A DNA stretch of 64,000 nt, from assembly GCF_000348785.1 (NCBI RefSeq), contig NC_020520.1, forward strand, positions 3,286,001 to 3,350,000, written 5' to 3'. Numbering within the stretch: the first letter of the stretch is position 1; each line of letters starts with the position of its first letter. The DNA is from Ilumatobacter coccineus YM16-304. GTDB taxonomy: Bacteria; Actinomycetota; Acidimicrobiia; Acidimicrobiales; Ilumatobacteraceae. Below are positions 50,547-59,624 of this stretch, piece by piece. The notes under the pieces were generated by a model that did no database searches, was not told the DNA's origin, and saw nothing but the letters and a program-made list of their open reading frames with translations. The position numbers and the translations under genes are program-made.

Positions 50547-52736
50547 TCAGCGGTCGAGGTGGAGGAGGTCGACGACTCTGGCGACGAATTCGGCTTCGCC
50601 GGGCATCGACAGCATCTTGCGGCGGGCGGCGGCACCGACCGAGGCGGCGAGGTCGGGTTCGGTGACGAGTCGACGCATCGCGGCTGCGGCATCGTCGAGT
50701 CGCGGCGCCGCCCACAGCGCGTCGGCCGGGTACGGAGCCAGGCCAGGGCCGACCGGCACCATGTCGACGTCGACCAGGAGCGCCGATTCCGCGTCCATGA
50801 AGTCGAGGTTGCCCGAGTAGTTGGTGGCGATGATCGGGCGTTCGAGCCACATCGCTTCGGCCAGGTGCAGTCCGACGCCTTCGCTGCGATGGAGCGACAC
50901 GAGCGCATCGAACGATCCGATGAGGGCGACGTGATCGGCGATGGGGAGCAGTTCGTTCCAGATCACGATGTCGGAGCGGCCCGATGCTTCGACGAGCAGG
51001 CGTTCGTGGTCCTCCCAGCAGCGTTCGGCGTTGATCGTCTTGACGACGAGCATCGGCCCCGAACCGGTGGCATCGGCGGTCGGGAACGCACGGCGGAACG
51101 CACGGACCGCGGCCACCGGGTTCTTGCGTTCGGTGATGCTCAAGTGATCGAGCACGACACCGAACACGAACCGATCGTCGGCATCGGCGAGCGGTGCGAA
51201 CTCGGTGCGGCGACGCGTCGACGGCGTCGGCTCGGTGAACGGGACGTGGACGTGTTCGACCTGCACCGGAAGATGGCGGAACGGGTCGGCCATGAACGTC
51301 GTCGTGCCCCAGATCTGATCGGCGTGCTGGTACCCGACGGGCGTCGCACCTTCGATCGTCTCGAGTTCCCACGACCACATGCCGACCACCTGACGGCCGG
51401 GGCCGAACATCTGCGGGATGTCGTTGCGCAGATGGTTGAACTGGTCGCCGTTGACGAACGCGAGCGAATCGGCGAACTCGATGCGTTGATCGGTCTCCGG
51501 TTCGGGAACGATCGGCGGGCTCCACGTTCGCTCGTACGCGACGGTGGTGTACGGAATGCCGTGGCGGTCGAAAATGCCGGCCACGCGGCGACCGACGTTC
51601 GACACGCCCGACTGGTGTTTGAAGTAGCCGACGAGGTTGACGCCGTCACGACGTGCACCGGTCTGCACGACCGACGACGACGAGCGCAACACGCCAGGGT
51701 CGACCATGAGCGGCGCATCACCGTCGGCGGCGGCGCGCTGTGCCCAGGCCGAGAACCGGTCGGCGTCGGAGCCGGTGTGGTGCGGGAAGATCGCCTGGAG
51801 GTCACCGCGCGACCAGTGCAGATCTTCCCAGTACTGCTCGTCGAGCCAACGCCGGAAGGCCGCGGCATCGCTCCAGGGCCGCGCTGGGAGCGCACGATGG
51901 TGCCGAGCAATGCGGCGGATCGCCTTGTCGATCTCGATGCCGCCGGGAAGCCGCAACGGTTCGGTCGCACCGGCCAGTTGGTCGGCGGCGCGGTTGATCG
52001 TGCCCATGCGGGCGGGCACGCCGAGGGTCACCCGCGGCCGGCCGTCGAGCGTCGGGTCGGCGAGCCAGAACCGTTCGCTGTCGAAGTTGGGCAGGTCGAG
52101 CAGCACCGGGTTGTCGTCGGGCCAGCGCCACACCGACGCGCCGATGCGGTCGTCGAGACAGCGGCGCGACGGGAAGAGTTCGGCGGCCAGTTCGAGCACC
52201 CGTCCGGCGGCCACGGCGTGTTCGAGACGAGTCGGGACGAGCAGCGACTCCCGGATCCAGGCGGCTGCGGCGTCGCTGCCGCGACCGAACGCGGCGACCG
52301 AGGCACTCACCGCACCGTCTTCCGCGAGCACTTCGAGCGAGGGGTGGAGCGTGCCGTCGTTGACCGGCGGATCGAGCAGCTTCGGCACCACCACGATCTC
52401 GCCATCGGCGGGAACGAGCGACGTCAGTTCGCCCAGCACGGCGGCACCACACGAGATGACGATCGTGGGGCGTTCGATCGAGCCGATGGCGGTGAGCGCC
52501 GCGAGCCACGGCAGACCGTCGGGATCGACACGCAGGAGGTCGGCTTCGTCGACGCTCGCGTCGAGCCATCGTTGTCCGCCGACCAGCTTCGGACGGAGCT
52601 GCGGATCGCCCGCCCACACCGGTCGACAGTTCCAGTCGGGGTGCGCCGCCGAGACCGCCGCGAGCAGCGCGTCGGGTCGCCGCGATCCAGGCGGCACGGT
52701 GACGATGACGTCGACGCCGTCGACGAGGTGGTCCAT
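50547..52736 (-). CDS. GT4-type glycosyltransferase with large N-terminal region
   Basis: 729 residues. The N-terminal part (about 1-250) is glycosyltransferase-like but without clear motifs. A linker motif WSRGDLQAIFPHHTGSDADR (about 305-325) matches the 48-49 kb protein. The C-terminal GT4 domain (about 370-729) has GVNLVGYFKHQSGVSNVGRR, MWSWELETI, ITERKNPVAAV, LVSLHRSEGVGLHLAEAMWL (nucleotide-sugar Glu motif) and ATNYSGNLDFM. It would add a sugar from a nucleotide donor to a surface polysaccharide. Start ATG 52736 overlaps the upstream stop as TGATG. Confidence 0.87.
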   Translation of the reverse strand: MDHLVDGVDVIVTVPPGSRRPDALLAAVSAAHPDWNCRPVWAGDPQLRPKLVGGQRWLDASVDEADLLRVDPDGLPWLAALTAIGSIERPTIVISCGAAVLGELTSLVPADGEIVVVPKLLDPPVNDGTLHPSLEVLAEDGAVSASVAAFGRGSDAAAAWIRESLLVPTRLEHAVAAGRVLELAAELFPSRRCLDDRIGASVWRWPDDNPVLLDLPNFDSERFWLADPTLDGRPRVTLGVPARMGTINRAADQLAGATEPLRLPGGIEIDKAIRRIARHHRALPARPWSDAAAFRRWLDEQYWEDLHWSRGDLQAIFPHHTGSDADRFSAWAQRAAADGDAPLMVDPGVLRSSSSVVQTGARRDGVNLVGYFKHQSGVSNVGRRVAGIFDRHGIPYTTVAYERTWSPPIVPEPETDQRIEFADSLAFVNGDQFNHLRNDIPQMFGPGRQVVGMWSWELETIEGATPVGYQHADQIWGTTTFMADPFRHLPVQVEHVHVPFTEPTPSTRRRTEFAPLADADDRFVFGVVLDHLSITERKNPVAAVRAFRRAFPTADATGSGPMLVVKTINAERCWEDHERLLVEASGRSDIVIWNELLPIADHVALIGSFDALVSLHRSEGVGLHLAEAMWLERPIIATNYSGNLDFMDAESALLVDVDMVPVGPGLAPYPADALWAAPRLDDAAAAMRRLVTEPDLAASVGAAARRKMLSMPGEAEFVARVVDLLHLDR

Positions 52737-53554
52737 CACGAGACCGTGGTCGCCGGTCGCTCGTAGCCGAAGGCGGCGATGTCGCGGTGGAAGATGCCGG
52801 CGATGGCGTCGACCACGTCGTCGGTCATGAAGTCGGAGGCCAGCGGCATCACGGTGCCAGGCACGAGCGGGATGGCCGGCTGCAGGTCGGCGATCGCCGA
52901 CCGGTCGGGGAACGGCTGGTCGGCGCGAGCGACGTGATGCGGTGGTGCGGTCAGCTCGGAACGATCGACCGGCGTGAGGCCGTGCCGCATCTCGAGCGAG
53001 CGGAGCTCGTCGTCGAACTGTTCGAGACGGAGGAGCGTGACCGGGATGCCGAGTGCTTCGAGTCGGGCGTCGAGCGCCGTGGTCTGCGAGCGATGGTGGC
53101 CGTCGATGTGATCGATGTCTTGGTCGGCGAGCCAGCGCAGGTACTGGCGGATCGAGAACGAGTACCCCACGTCGTCACGCCCGTAGACCATGCGTCGGAC
53201 GGCGGCACGCATCGGAATCGTGAGGTGTTGGGCGTCGTCGGGGAACTCGAGCAGCGTGAGGTACGAGCTGACGGCGCGTTCGTAGGGGTTGCGGACGAGC
53301 TTGTAGACGGGCACGCCGTCGAGGATCCGTTCGCGCATCCGTTCGAGGTAGCGCGGCTGCTTGCGCATCACGTCGATCTCCCAGTGGTGCACCCAGCGGC
53401 CGTAGTTCGACGCTTCGTCGAGGTGACCGGCGTGATGGAGAAACCAGGTGAGCAGCGCCGTGCAGCCCGCCTTCTCCGACCAGAGCAGGATGAAGGGGAC
53501 GCGCTCGTCGTGATACCCGATGCGATCGCCGAGCAGCTCGAGATCGAGCTCCAT
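52736..53554 (-). CDS. sulfotransferase family 2-like protein
   Basis: 272 residues. PAPS-binding loop as LLWSEKAGCTALLTWFLHHA near 20-40, and the 3'-phosphate segment YKLVRNPYERAVSSYLTLLE near 87-106. The pattern matches carbohydrate sulfotransferases. Coupled at both ends: TGATG to the GT4 gene downstream and 1 nt from the small coiled-coil gene upstream. Probably decorates the glycan made by this locus. Confidence 0.83.
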   Translation of the reverse strand: MELDLELLGDRIGYHDERVPFILLWSEKAGCTALLTWFLHHAGHLDEASNYGRWVHHWEIDVMRKQPRYLERMRERILDGVPVYKLVRNPYERAVSSYLTLLEFPDDAQHLTIPMRAAVRRMVYGRDDVGYSFSIRQYLRWLADQDIDHIDGHHRSQTTALDARLEALGIPVTLLRLEQFDDELRSLEMRHGLTPVDRSELTAPPHHVARADQPFPDRSAIADLQPAIPLVPGTVMPLASDFMTDDVVDAIAGIFHRDIAAFGYERPATTVS

Positions 53555-53555
53555 G

Positions 53556-53771
53556 TCAGCTCGCTCCGTCTCGCTCGTCCAATGCTGCGAGCCGAGCGGT
53601 GACGTCGTCGAGCACCGTCGAGACCTTGCTGCGGATGTCGGCGAGTTGCGCGTCCTGGGCGGCATGCAGGTCGCTGATCTGTTGCTGCAGGGCCTGGATC
53701 GTCCGTTGCATCTCGTCGAGCCGCGCTGGGCCCGACACCATCCACGAAAGCCGCGACTTCAAGCTGTTCAC
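53556..53771 (-). CDS. 71-residue coiled-coil protein
   Basis: Starts at a GTG overlapping the upstream stop as GTGA. After a basic SLKSRLSWMVSGPARLD segment, residues about 25-65 form heptads (MQRTIQALQQQISDLHAAQ, then IRSKVSTVLDDVTARLAALD). No signal peptide. Similar small coiled-coil proteins sit at 59.2 kb and at the C-terminus of the 46.5 kb methyltransferase. In other systems such helices tether glycosyltransferases or measure chain length; here the role is unproven. Confidence 0.65.
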   Translation of the reverse strand: MNSLKSRLSWMVSGPARLDEMQRTIQALQQQISDLHAAQDAQLADIRSKVSTVLDDVTARLAALDERDGAS

Positions 53772-56518
53772 GCCGTCACCGTACCGTTCCGGCTCCCGCT
53801 CCGGTCGCCATCGATCGCCGCCCACATCGCGGCCCCGATCTCGTCGGGATCGGGCTGCGATCGCATCCGTTCGCGGGCGGCCTCGACGATCTCGGCTCGG
53901 AGAATGTGCTCGGTCGCCAGGCGTCGCATCCACTCGGCGGCCTGGTCGATGTCGGGGTCGGCCCACGTGGCGTTGTCGGGGTACGCGCCGCGCCCGTTCG
54001 TGACCGGAACGAGTCGAGCGTCGACGAGCGCGGCCGAGTCGGCGTCCATGAGGTCGAGGTTGCCCGACCATCCGGTGGCGATGACCGGCGTGCCGAGCCA
54101 CATCGCCGTGGCAAGGTGCAGTCCGAGCCCTTCGCTGCGGTGGAGCGACACATACACGTCGGCGGCGGCGATGAGCGCGTCGAGTTCGCCGTCGGACACG
54201 AACCGGTCGACGATCGTGATGCGTGTGTCGCCGGCCACCTCGTCACGAATCCACTGCAGGTCGTCGGGTCGTTGATCGCCGTTCATCGTCTTGATGACGA
54301 GCCGGACGTTGCGACGACCGTCGTCGAACGCCTGCTTGAAGGCGTCGATCGCGCCGAACGGGTTCTTGCGCTCGACGACGCTGAACAGGTCGAAGCTGAC
54401 GACGAACAGGGTGTCGCCGGGTCCGCCGGTGAGTTCTCGGCGCCAGCGTTCGACGTCGGAGTCGACGACGGATGGTTGCGGAATCGAGGTCGGGAGGAGC
54501 CGGACCGGTGTCTGCGATTCGTCGACCGCCGCGGCGTAGGCGGATCGGACGAACTCGGTCGGTGTCCAGATCTCGTCGACGAGATCGATCGCCTGGCGGT
54601 GGTCGTGCGGCACGGTGCCGAGCTCCCAGAACCAGTAGCCGATGAGTCGTTGGCCGCCGGCCACCACCTGGGGCAGGTCGTTGACGATCGTGGGGGTCTG
54701 CAGCGCGGCGCCGACGACGATCGTGGTGTCGTAGAGCGTGTGGGGCACCGAACGGGGCGCCCGGTGCTGCGGGCTGTCGCTGGTGGCGATGTCGACCGTT
54801 GTGCACGGCACGCCCGCGGCGACGAGCGAGCGATGGAGTTCGCGGGCGATCTCGCCGAGGCCGCTCGCGATGTGGTGATAGCCGACGACGTTCACGCCGG
54901 GTCGGGGCGTCTGCTCGACCGACCCGCGCCGCATGATCCACACGACCAACGCCGCCGAGAACACGACGTGCACGACGAGCAGTACGACGGGCGGAACCGG
55001 GGTGTCGTACGTGTTCCAGTCGGTGGGCGACAGCGAGCCGGCGTTGCCGACGCCGAAGCGGCGCATCGTCTGCGCGAGGGCGAGGTTGACGACCAGCATC
55101 GACGACCCGGCGACGACGTACGCGAGGCGTCGGCCGGTTGCCGCGTCGACACGGATCGTGCCGAGCAGTATCGGAACGCCGACGAGCAGCGGCAGGTAGT
55201 AGCGACCCTGCCAGTAGAGCGGCGTCGAGTTCTGCACCATCGTGAGCGTCCACGAGGTGAGCACGGCCACGCCGACGATCCCGGCGGCACCGAGCAGCAG
55301 CCGTCGACTGCCGAGCACGAGGGCGGCGCCTGCCAGCATGCCGAGCACGACGAGCCAGAGGTAGACGGCACTCGTCGGGATCGGGGTGTCGTCCCAGCCG
55401 AGCACACCGATCGCCTCGTTGAGGTTGAGCCCGGTCTGGCCGATCACGTCGCGCAGCACCGCTCGGTCGAATCCCCCCGACCGACGACTCATCACGACGA
55501 GCGAGCCGAGCACGGCGACCACGACGGCAACCGCTGCGCCGATGGCTTGGCGACGACGGCCGGCCATGAACCGAGTGCCGGCGATGCGACGCAGCCCGAG
55601 CGCAGCGACCGGCGCGAGCGGCGCAGCGAACAAGGCGAGCGAACCGACCGTGTCGCTACGTGATGCCCACGCGAGGGTCGCCGCCGTTGCGACCGCGGCA
55701 ACAGCGAGCGCGGGCCTGCCGAGTCGTCGCGCGGCCGAACGAACATCGAGATCCAGGATCAAGAACGCTGACGCGAGGATCAGGCAGCCGTAGACCAGGC
55801 CGTCGCGTCGGGGCAGCACCATCGCCGCCCAGCTCAGCGCGGCGAGCCACGGGGTGAGCCGGTGACCACGGCCGGATCGCTTCGCTTCGCGACCCGACGA
55901 CGGCACCGGCGATGACGGTTCGGCGAGGGCGACGAGCGCCGTCCACAAGCCGAGGCCGCCGGCGATCACCGGCCCCGACGGGTTGACGACGGCGAAGGTG
56001 AACCAGGCCAGCGGGGTGACCGCCAGCAGTGTCGAGGCGCCGGCGAGCGGGCCACGCCGGCTCGCTGCGAGCAGGGCGGCGCCGAGCAGGAGGAGCGGGA
56101 TGATCGCGTCGGTGGTGCGCGTGGCCCAGCGGTTGGCCGAGCCGGGGACGAGCGTGCCGAACCCGGCGGGCAGGTGCCCCCACACCGGATAGTCGTCGGA
56201 TTTCGTGAACAGGTAGAAGTCGCCCTCGGGAATCGGCAGGTCGTTCGCACACGATGCGGGTTCGGCAGGGAACACGAAACAGCCAGGGTCGGGGAAGCCG
56301 ATCTCGCCCGGCAGCTCGTACGCGGGCAGCACCTGGCCGGGCACGTCGTCACCTTCGAGTTCTCCTCGGATCAACGCGCCGGCACGAACCATGTGGCTCG
56401 GCTCGTCGGGGCCGCCCGACGGAGGCACGGCGAAGATCCAGACGAGCAGCAGTACGCCGAGCACGACGAAGAGCGAGGCGCCCGACGACGACTTCCACGA
56501 CTGACGCGGACCGATCAT
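53768..56518 (-). CDS. DUF2142-like membrane protein fused to GT4 glycosyltransferase
   Basis: 916 residues. Residues about 1-545 form a polytopic membrane part with about 10-12 helices and the DUF2142 opening FAVPPSGGPDEPSHMVRAGA after helix 1. Residues about 555-916 are a cytoplasmic GT4 domain: GVNVVGYHHIASGLGEIARE, YWFWELGTVPHD, VVERKNPFGAIDAF, VSLHRSEGLGLHLATAMWLG and ATGWSGNLDLM. DUF2142 proteins resemble lipid-linked-sugar GT-C enzymes, so one chain may join two transfer steps. ATG 56518 overlaps the upstream stop as ATGA. Confidence 0.85.
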   Translation of the reverse strand: MIGPRQSWKSSSGASLFVVLGVLLLVWIFAVPPSGGPDEPSHMVRAGALIRGELEGDDVPGQVLPAYELPGEIGFPDPGCFVFPAEPASCANDLPIPEGDFYLFTKSDDYPVWGHLPAGFGTLVPGSANRWATRTTDAIIPLLLLGAALLAASRRGPLAGASTLLAVTPLAWFTFAVVNPSGPVIAGGLGLWTALVALAEPSSPVPSSGREAKRSGRGHRLTPWLAALSWAAMVLPRRDGLVYGCLILASAFLILDLDVRSAARRLGRPALAVAAVATAATLAWASRSDTVGSLALFAAPLAPVAALGLRRIAGTRFMAGRRRQAIGAAVAVVVAVLGSLVVMSRRSGGFDRAVLRDVIGQTGLNLNEAIGVLGWDDTPIPTSAVYLWLVVLGMLAGAALVLGSRRLLLGAAGIVGVAVLTSWTLTMVQNSTPLYWQGRYYLPLLVGVPILLGTIRVDAATGRRLAYVVAGSSMLVVNLALAQTMRRFGVGNAGSLSPTDWNTYDTPVPPVVLLVVHVVFSAALVVWIMRRGSVEQTPRPGVNVVGYHHIASGLGEIARELHRSLVAAGVPCTTVDIATSDSPQHRAPRSVPHTLYDTTIVVGAALQTPTIVNDLPQVVAGGQRLIGYWFWELGTVPHDHRQAIDLVDEIWTPTEFVRSAYAAAVDESQTPVRLLPTSIPQPSVVDSDVERWRRELTGGPGDTLFVVSFDLFSVVERKNPFGAIDAFKQAFDDGRRNVRLVIKTMNGDQRPDDLQWIRDEVAGDTRITIVDRFVSDGELDALIAAADVYVSLHRSEGLGLHLATAMWLGTPVIATGWSGNLDLMDADSAALVDARLVPVTNGRGAYPDNATWADPDIDQAAEWMRRLATEHILRAEIVEAARERMRSQPDPDEIGAAMWAAIDGDRSGSRNGTVTA

Positions 56519-57408
56519 CGTCGACTCCACGTCGCCACGCCGCGTTCGTACAGCGCTCGCGGCATGCGTGCGATTCCGTGCAGGAACGCGTGGCGGTGAG
56601 CGCGACGCGGCTCGTGGCGGAGTCGCTTGATCGACAACCACATCGCTCGGCCGATCAGTGCCGCCGATCCGAATCGTGCGGCGGTGACGAGCCGGTTGCG
56701 TTCTTGCAGGAACGTGCGGTCGTCGCCGAGGTCGCCGGTGCTCGCACCCATCTCGTGTTCGACCCGCGACGCCGATACGCACCGGAACTCCCACCCGAGC
56801 TCGCTGCCGCGGCGGCAGAGGTCGACGTCTTCGTAGTAGAGGAACAGCCGCTCGTCGAAGCCGTCGACGTCGTCGAGGAAGGCTCGGCGGAGCAGCAGCG
56901 CTCCCCCGGTGACCATGTCGACACGGCGTGGCCCTCGGTCGGCCACCTCAGATTCGGTCGTTCGATATCCGATGTCGCTGCCGGCGCCGAATCGGTCGAG
57001 TTCGACGCCGAGGCTGTTGACGAGCGGCGGGTCGGTGTCGGCCAGCACGAGCATCGGTTGCACCGCGGCGACCGCCGGCTCGGCGTCGAGGCACTCGACG
57101 AGCGGCCGGAGCCAGGCGTCGCCGACGACCACGTCGTCGTTGAGCAGGCCGATCAGTTCGGCGTCGGCCACGGCGGGATGAGCGAACCCGACGTTCGCGG
57201 CAGCACCGAATCCTCGGTTGTCGACCCGCACGTGCTCGATGTTGGCACACGGCGCATCGGTGAGCGACGCCTCGGAGCCGCTGTTGTCGACCACGACCAC
57301 CGCCACATCGGGGTCGGATGCTGCGATCGCCGCGAGGCATCGCTGCAATCGCGGGCCCGGACCTTCGTGCGTGGTCACCACCAACCCGACGCGCTCCCCC
57401 AGCGACAC
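56515..57408 (-). CDS. GT2 family glycosyltransferase (rhamnosyltransferase-like)
   Basis: 297 residues. GT-A fold: VGLVVTTHEGPGPRLQRCL, VVVVDNSGSEA near 40, GFGAAANVG, LLNDDVVVGD (DxD equivalent, near 90), VTGGALLLRR and FDERLFLYYEDVDLCRR (ED catalytic region). These are the marks of WbbL-type rhamnosyl or related transferases. One nt separates it from the two-domain GT2 gene upstream. Confidence 0.9.
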   Translation of the reverse strand: MSLGERVGLVVTTHEGPGPRLQRCLAAIAASDPDVAVVVVDNSGSEASLTDAPCANIEHVRVDNRGFGAAANVGFAHPAVADAELIGLLNDDVVVGDAWLRPLVECLDAEPAVAAVQPMLVLADTDPPLVNSLGVELDRFGAGSDIGYRTTESEVADRGPRRVDMVTGGALLLRRAFLDDVDGFDERLFLYYEDVDLCRRGSELGWEFRCVSASRVEHEMGASTGDLGDDRTFLQERNRLVTAARFGSAALIGRAMWLSIKRLRHEPRRAHRHAFLHGIARMPRALYERGVATWSRR

Positions 57409-57409
57409 G

Positions 57410-59182
57410 TCAGCCTCGACCCAGTCGACTCGCGACCGCGTCGCGGACCTTGCCGAACAACCCGCTCGGTTCGCTGTGGTCGCGCACCACGCCGACCTGC
57501 ATCGGCTCGTCGATCGGCCACTCCAACCAGTCGAACCACTGCGGCGACAGGCGCGGGTTGTAGTACGGATCGTTGTCGATCTCGGTCGCCCAGCGATCGT
57601 GGATGAACGCTGTCTCCTCGGGGATGACCTTGCCGACGCGGGTGCGGCTCTCGAAGTGGTACCAACACGCGTGCGGCGTCCACACGATGCGGCGACCCGA
57701 CGCTCGGATCTTCAGCGAGAAGTCGACGTCGTTGTAGTTGAGGGGCAGTTCCTCGGGGAACCCACCGATCTCGTCGTAGACGTCGGCGCGCACGAGCGCG
57801 ACCGCTGCGGTCACACCGCTGCACTCGCGTTCGACGGCGAGCGGCTTGAGCGGAAGCGGACCCGGCGACGTGCCCGACCATCCGGTGCAGGCATGGTGCG
57901 GCCCGTAGAAGTAGATGTGCCCGCCGTGCTGGATCGTGCCGTCATCGAACAACAACTTGGCGCCCGCCATGCCGACCTCGCCCGCCGAGCCGTCGAGACC
58001 TTCGGCGGGACCGCTCACGATCCCGACCAGCGTCTCGATGCTCGTCGGTTCGATCAACTCGGTGTCGTCGTTGAGGAACAGCAGGTACTCGCCCGACGCT
58101 GCCGCCGCGCCCTCGTTCATCTTGACCGAGAAGTTGAACACGCCGTGATGCTCGACGAGGGTGAGCCGGTCACCGCACACGTCACGCAGTGCGGCGATCA
58201 CCGGGGTCGGCGTGTCGTCGTCGACGACCACGACGAACTCGAGGTTGGGATACGTCGAGTGGTCGACGATGCTGCGCACCGCCTCGACCACGAAGTTGCG
58301 AGTGACGCCCCAGACCTTCCCCGACGAGCCGCGGGTCGGGACGAGCACGCTCACGAGCGGCGCCGGGTCGGGCACCTTCCGGTCGATCCGGTAGATCCCC
58401 TCGTGGGTGGTTCGCTCGACGGTGGCGTCGAGACCGATGCGATCGCAGTGCTCCTGCACGGCGCGTTGACCGGCATCGAACGCCCACGGTTTCGCATCGC
58501 CGCCCGCAGCGACGCTCGACGGTGCTTGCCGCCAGTGATAGAGGATCTCGGGCACGTGGGCGATGCGTCGAGCCCGCTCCCCCAGACGCAGCATCAGGTC
58601 GTGATCCTGCGCCCCGTCGAACCCGGAGCGGATGCCGCCGACCTCGTCGATCAACGAACGACGGGCCATGACGAAGTGCGTGATGTAGTTCTGGTTGCGG
58701 AGTCGCTCGGGCGACCACTGCGGCTTGAGACACGGCCCGAGATGCTCGCCGTCGGCGTCGAGGAAGTCGTGGTCGCTGTAGACGACGTCGGCCGCAACGA
58801 CCGGTGTGCCCGGACGTTGCCCCCGGTCGGGTCGATCGACCGCAGCGAGCATCGTCTCGACGGCGTCGTGATGCAACACGTCGTCGTGGTCGAGGAACGC
58901 GACGAACTCGCCCACCGCAGCGGCGAGCCCGTCATTGGTCGCGGCGACGATGCCACCCTGCTGCTCTCGCGAGATCAGCCGGACGTGGGGTTCGTCGGCG
59001 GCGGCGCGGAGCATGTCGACCACGTCGGCCCGAGTGGAGCCGTCGTCGACGAGGATGTGTTCGAGGTTGCCGGTGGTCTGCCGACGGACCGAATCGAGAC
59101 AGGCCGCGAGGTGGGCCGGCTCCGGATCGAACACCGGCGTGATGATCGACACCGGCACCGTGCCGGCTCGCCCGCTGGTCAT
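57410..59182 (-). CDS. two-domain GT2 glycosyltransferase
   Basis: 590 residues. Domain 1 (about 10-250): VSIITPVFDPEPAHLAACLD, HILVDDGS and AFLDHDDVLHHDAV (DxD). Domain 2 (about 275-520): VSVLVPTRGSSGKVW, VVVVDDDTP, YLLFLNDDTELIEP and FPEELPLNYNDVDFSLKIRA. Two GT-A folds in one chain can add alternating or successive sugars. Start overlaps the upstream coiled-coil gene. Confidence 0.9.
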   Translation of the reverse strand: MTSGRAGTVPVSIITPVFDPEPAHLAACLDSVRRQTTGNLEHILVDDGSTRADVVDMLRAAADEPHVRLISREQQGGIVAATNDGLAAAVGEFVAFLDHDDVLHHDAVETMLAAVDRPDRGQRPGTPVVAADVVYSDHDFLDADGEHLGPCLKPQWSPERLRNQNYITHFVMARRSLIDEVGGIRSGFDGAQDHDLMLRLGERARRIAHVPEILYHWRQAPSSVAAGGDAKPWAFDAGQRAVQEHCDRIGLDATVERTTHEGIYRIDRKVPDPAPLVSVLVPTRGSSGKVWGVTRNFVVEAVRSIVDHSTYPNLEFVVVVDDDTPTPVIAALRDVCGDRLTLVEHHGVFNFSVKMNEGAAAASGEYLLFLNDDTELIEPTSIETLVGIVSGPAEGLDGSAGEVGMAGAKLLFDDGTIQHGGHIYFYGPHHACTGWSGTSPGPLPLKPLAVERECSGVTAAVALVRADVYDEIGGFPEELPLNYNDVDFSLKIRASGRRIVWTPHACWYHFESRTRVGKVIPEETAFIHDRWATEIDNDPYYNPRLSPQWFDWLEWPIDEPMQVGVVRDHSEPSGLFGKVRDAVASRLGRG

Positions 59183-59520
59183 GACCCGCGGTCGTTGAGC
59201 CGGCGACGAATCGGACGGATCAGACGACCGACCACACGACGCGACCGCTGCACCATGATCCGGCTGACCTTGCCCATGTTGTGCCGCGCCTGCCCCAACG
59301 CCACGGTGAGCTCCATGATCTCGCCGCGCAACTCGCCGTTGGCGGCCTCGGCCACACGCACCGCTTCGGCGGCGTCGGCGAGCTCGGCACGCAGCTCCTC
59401 GTAACTCTGCTCGACCGGCCCGACCAGCGCCCGGAGACGAGCGTTCTCGGCACGCAGCTGCGACAGTTCGTCGAGAGATCCGGACGCGGCCGCAGCGGCC
59501 TCCTGTTGCTCGTCGATCAC
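59179..59520 (-). CDS. 113-residue coiled-coil protein heading the glycan operon
   Basis: Starts at a GTG with TACACT (59528-59533) 7 nt upstream. Residues about 12-85 are a long coiled coil (LSQLRAENARLRALVGPVEQ, then ELRAELADAAEAVRVAEAAN). A basic C-terminus (RRVVGRLIRPIRRRL) follows and could touch membrane phospholipid. It overlaps the two-domain GT2 gene and opens a seven-gene overlapping operon to 50547. Confidence 0.7.
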   Translation of the reverse strand: MIDEQQEAAAAASGSLDELSQLRAENARLRALVGPVEQSYEELRAELADAAEAVRVAEAANGELRGEIMELTVALGQARHNMGKVSRIMVQRSRRVVGRLIRPIRRRLNDRGS

Positions 59521-59527
59521 CTGGCGG

Positions 59528-59533
59528 AGTGTA
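59528..59533 (-). promoter_or_regulatory. -10 hexamer TACACT of the seven-gene glycan operon
   Basis: 7 nt before GTG 59520. All downstream genes to 50547 overlap or abut, so this is probably their main promoter. Confidence 0.55.
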
Positions 59534-59624
59534 CCGATGCCACTCCGAGCGAAGAGGCCACTGCGGCGAGCGCCGAGGGCGATCGCCCTGCTCGGCGACG
59601 TGGGTCGATAGCGTTGCCAGCCGT

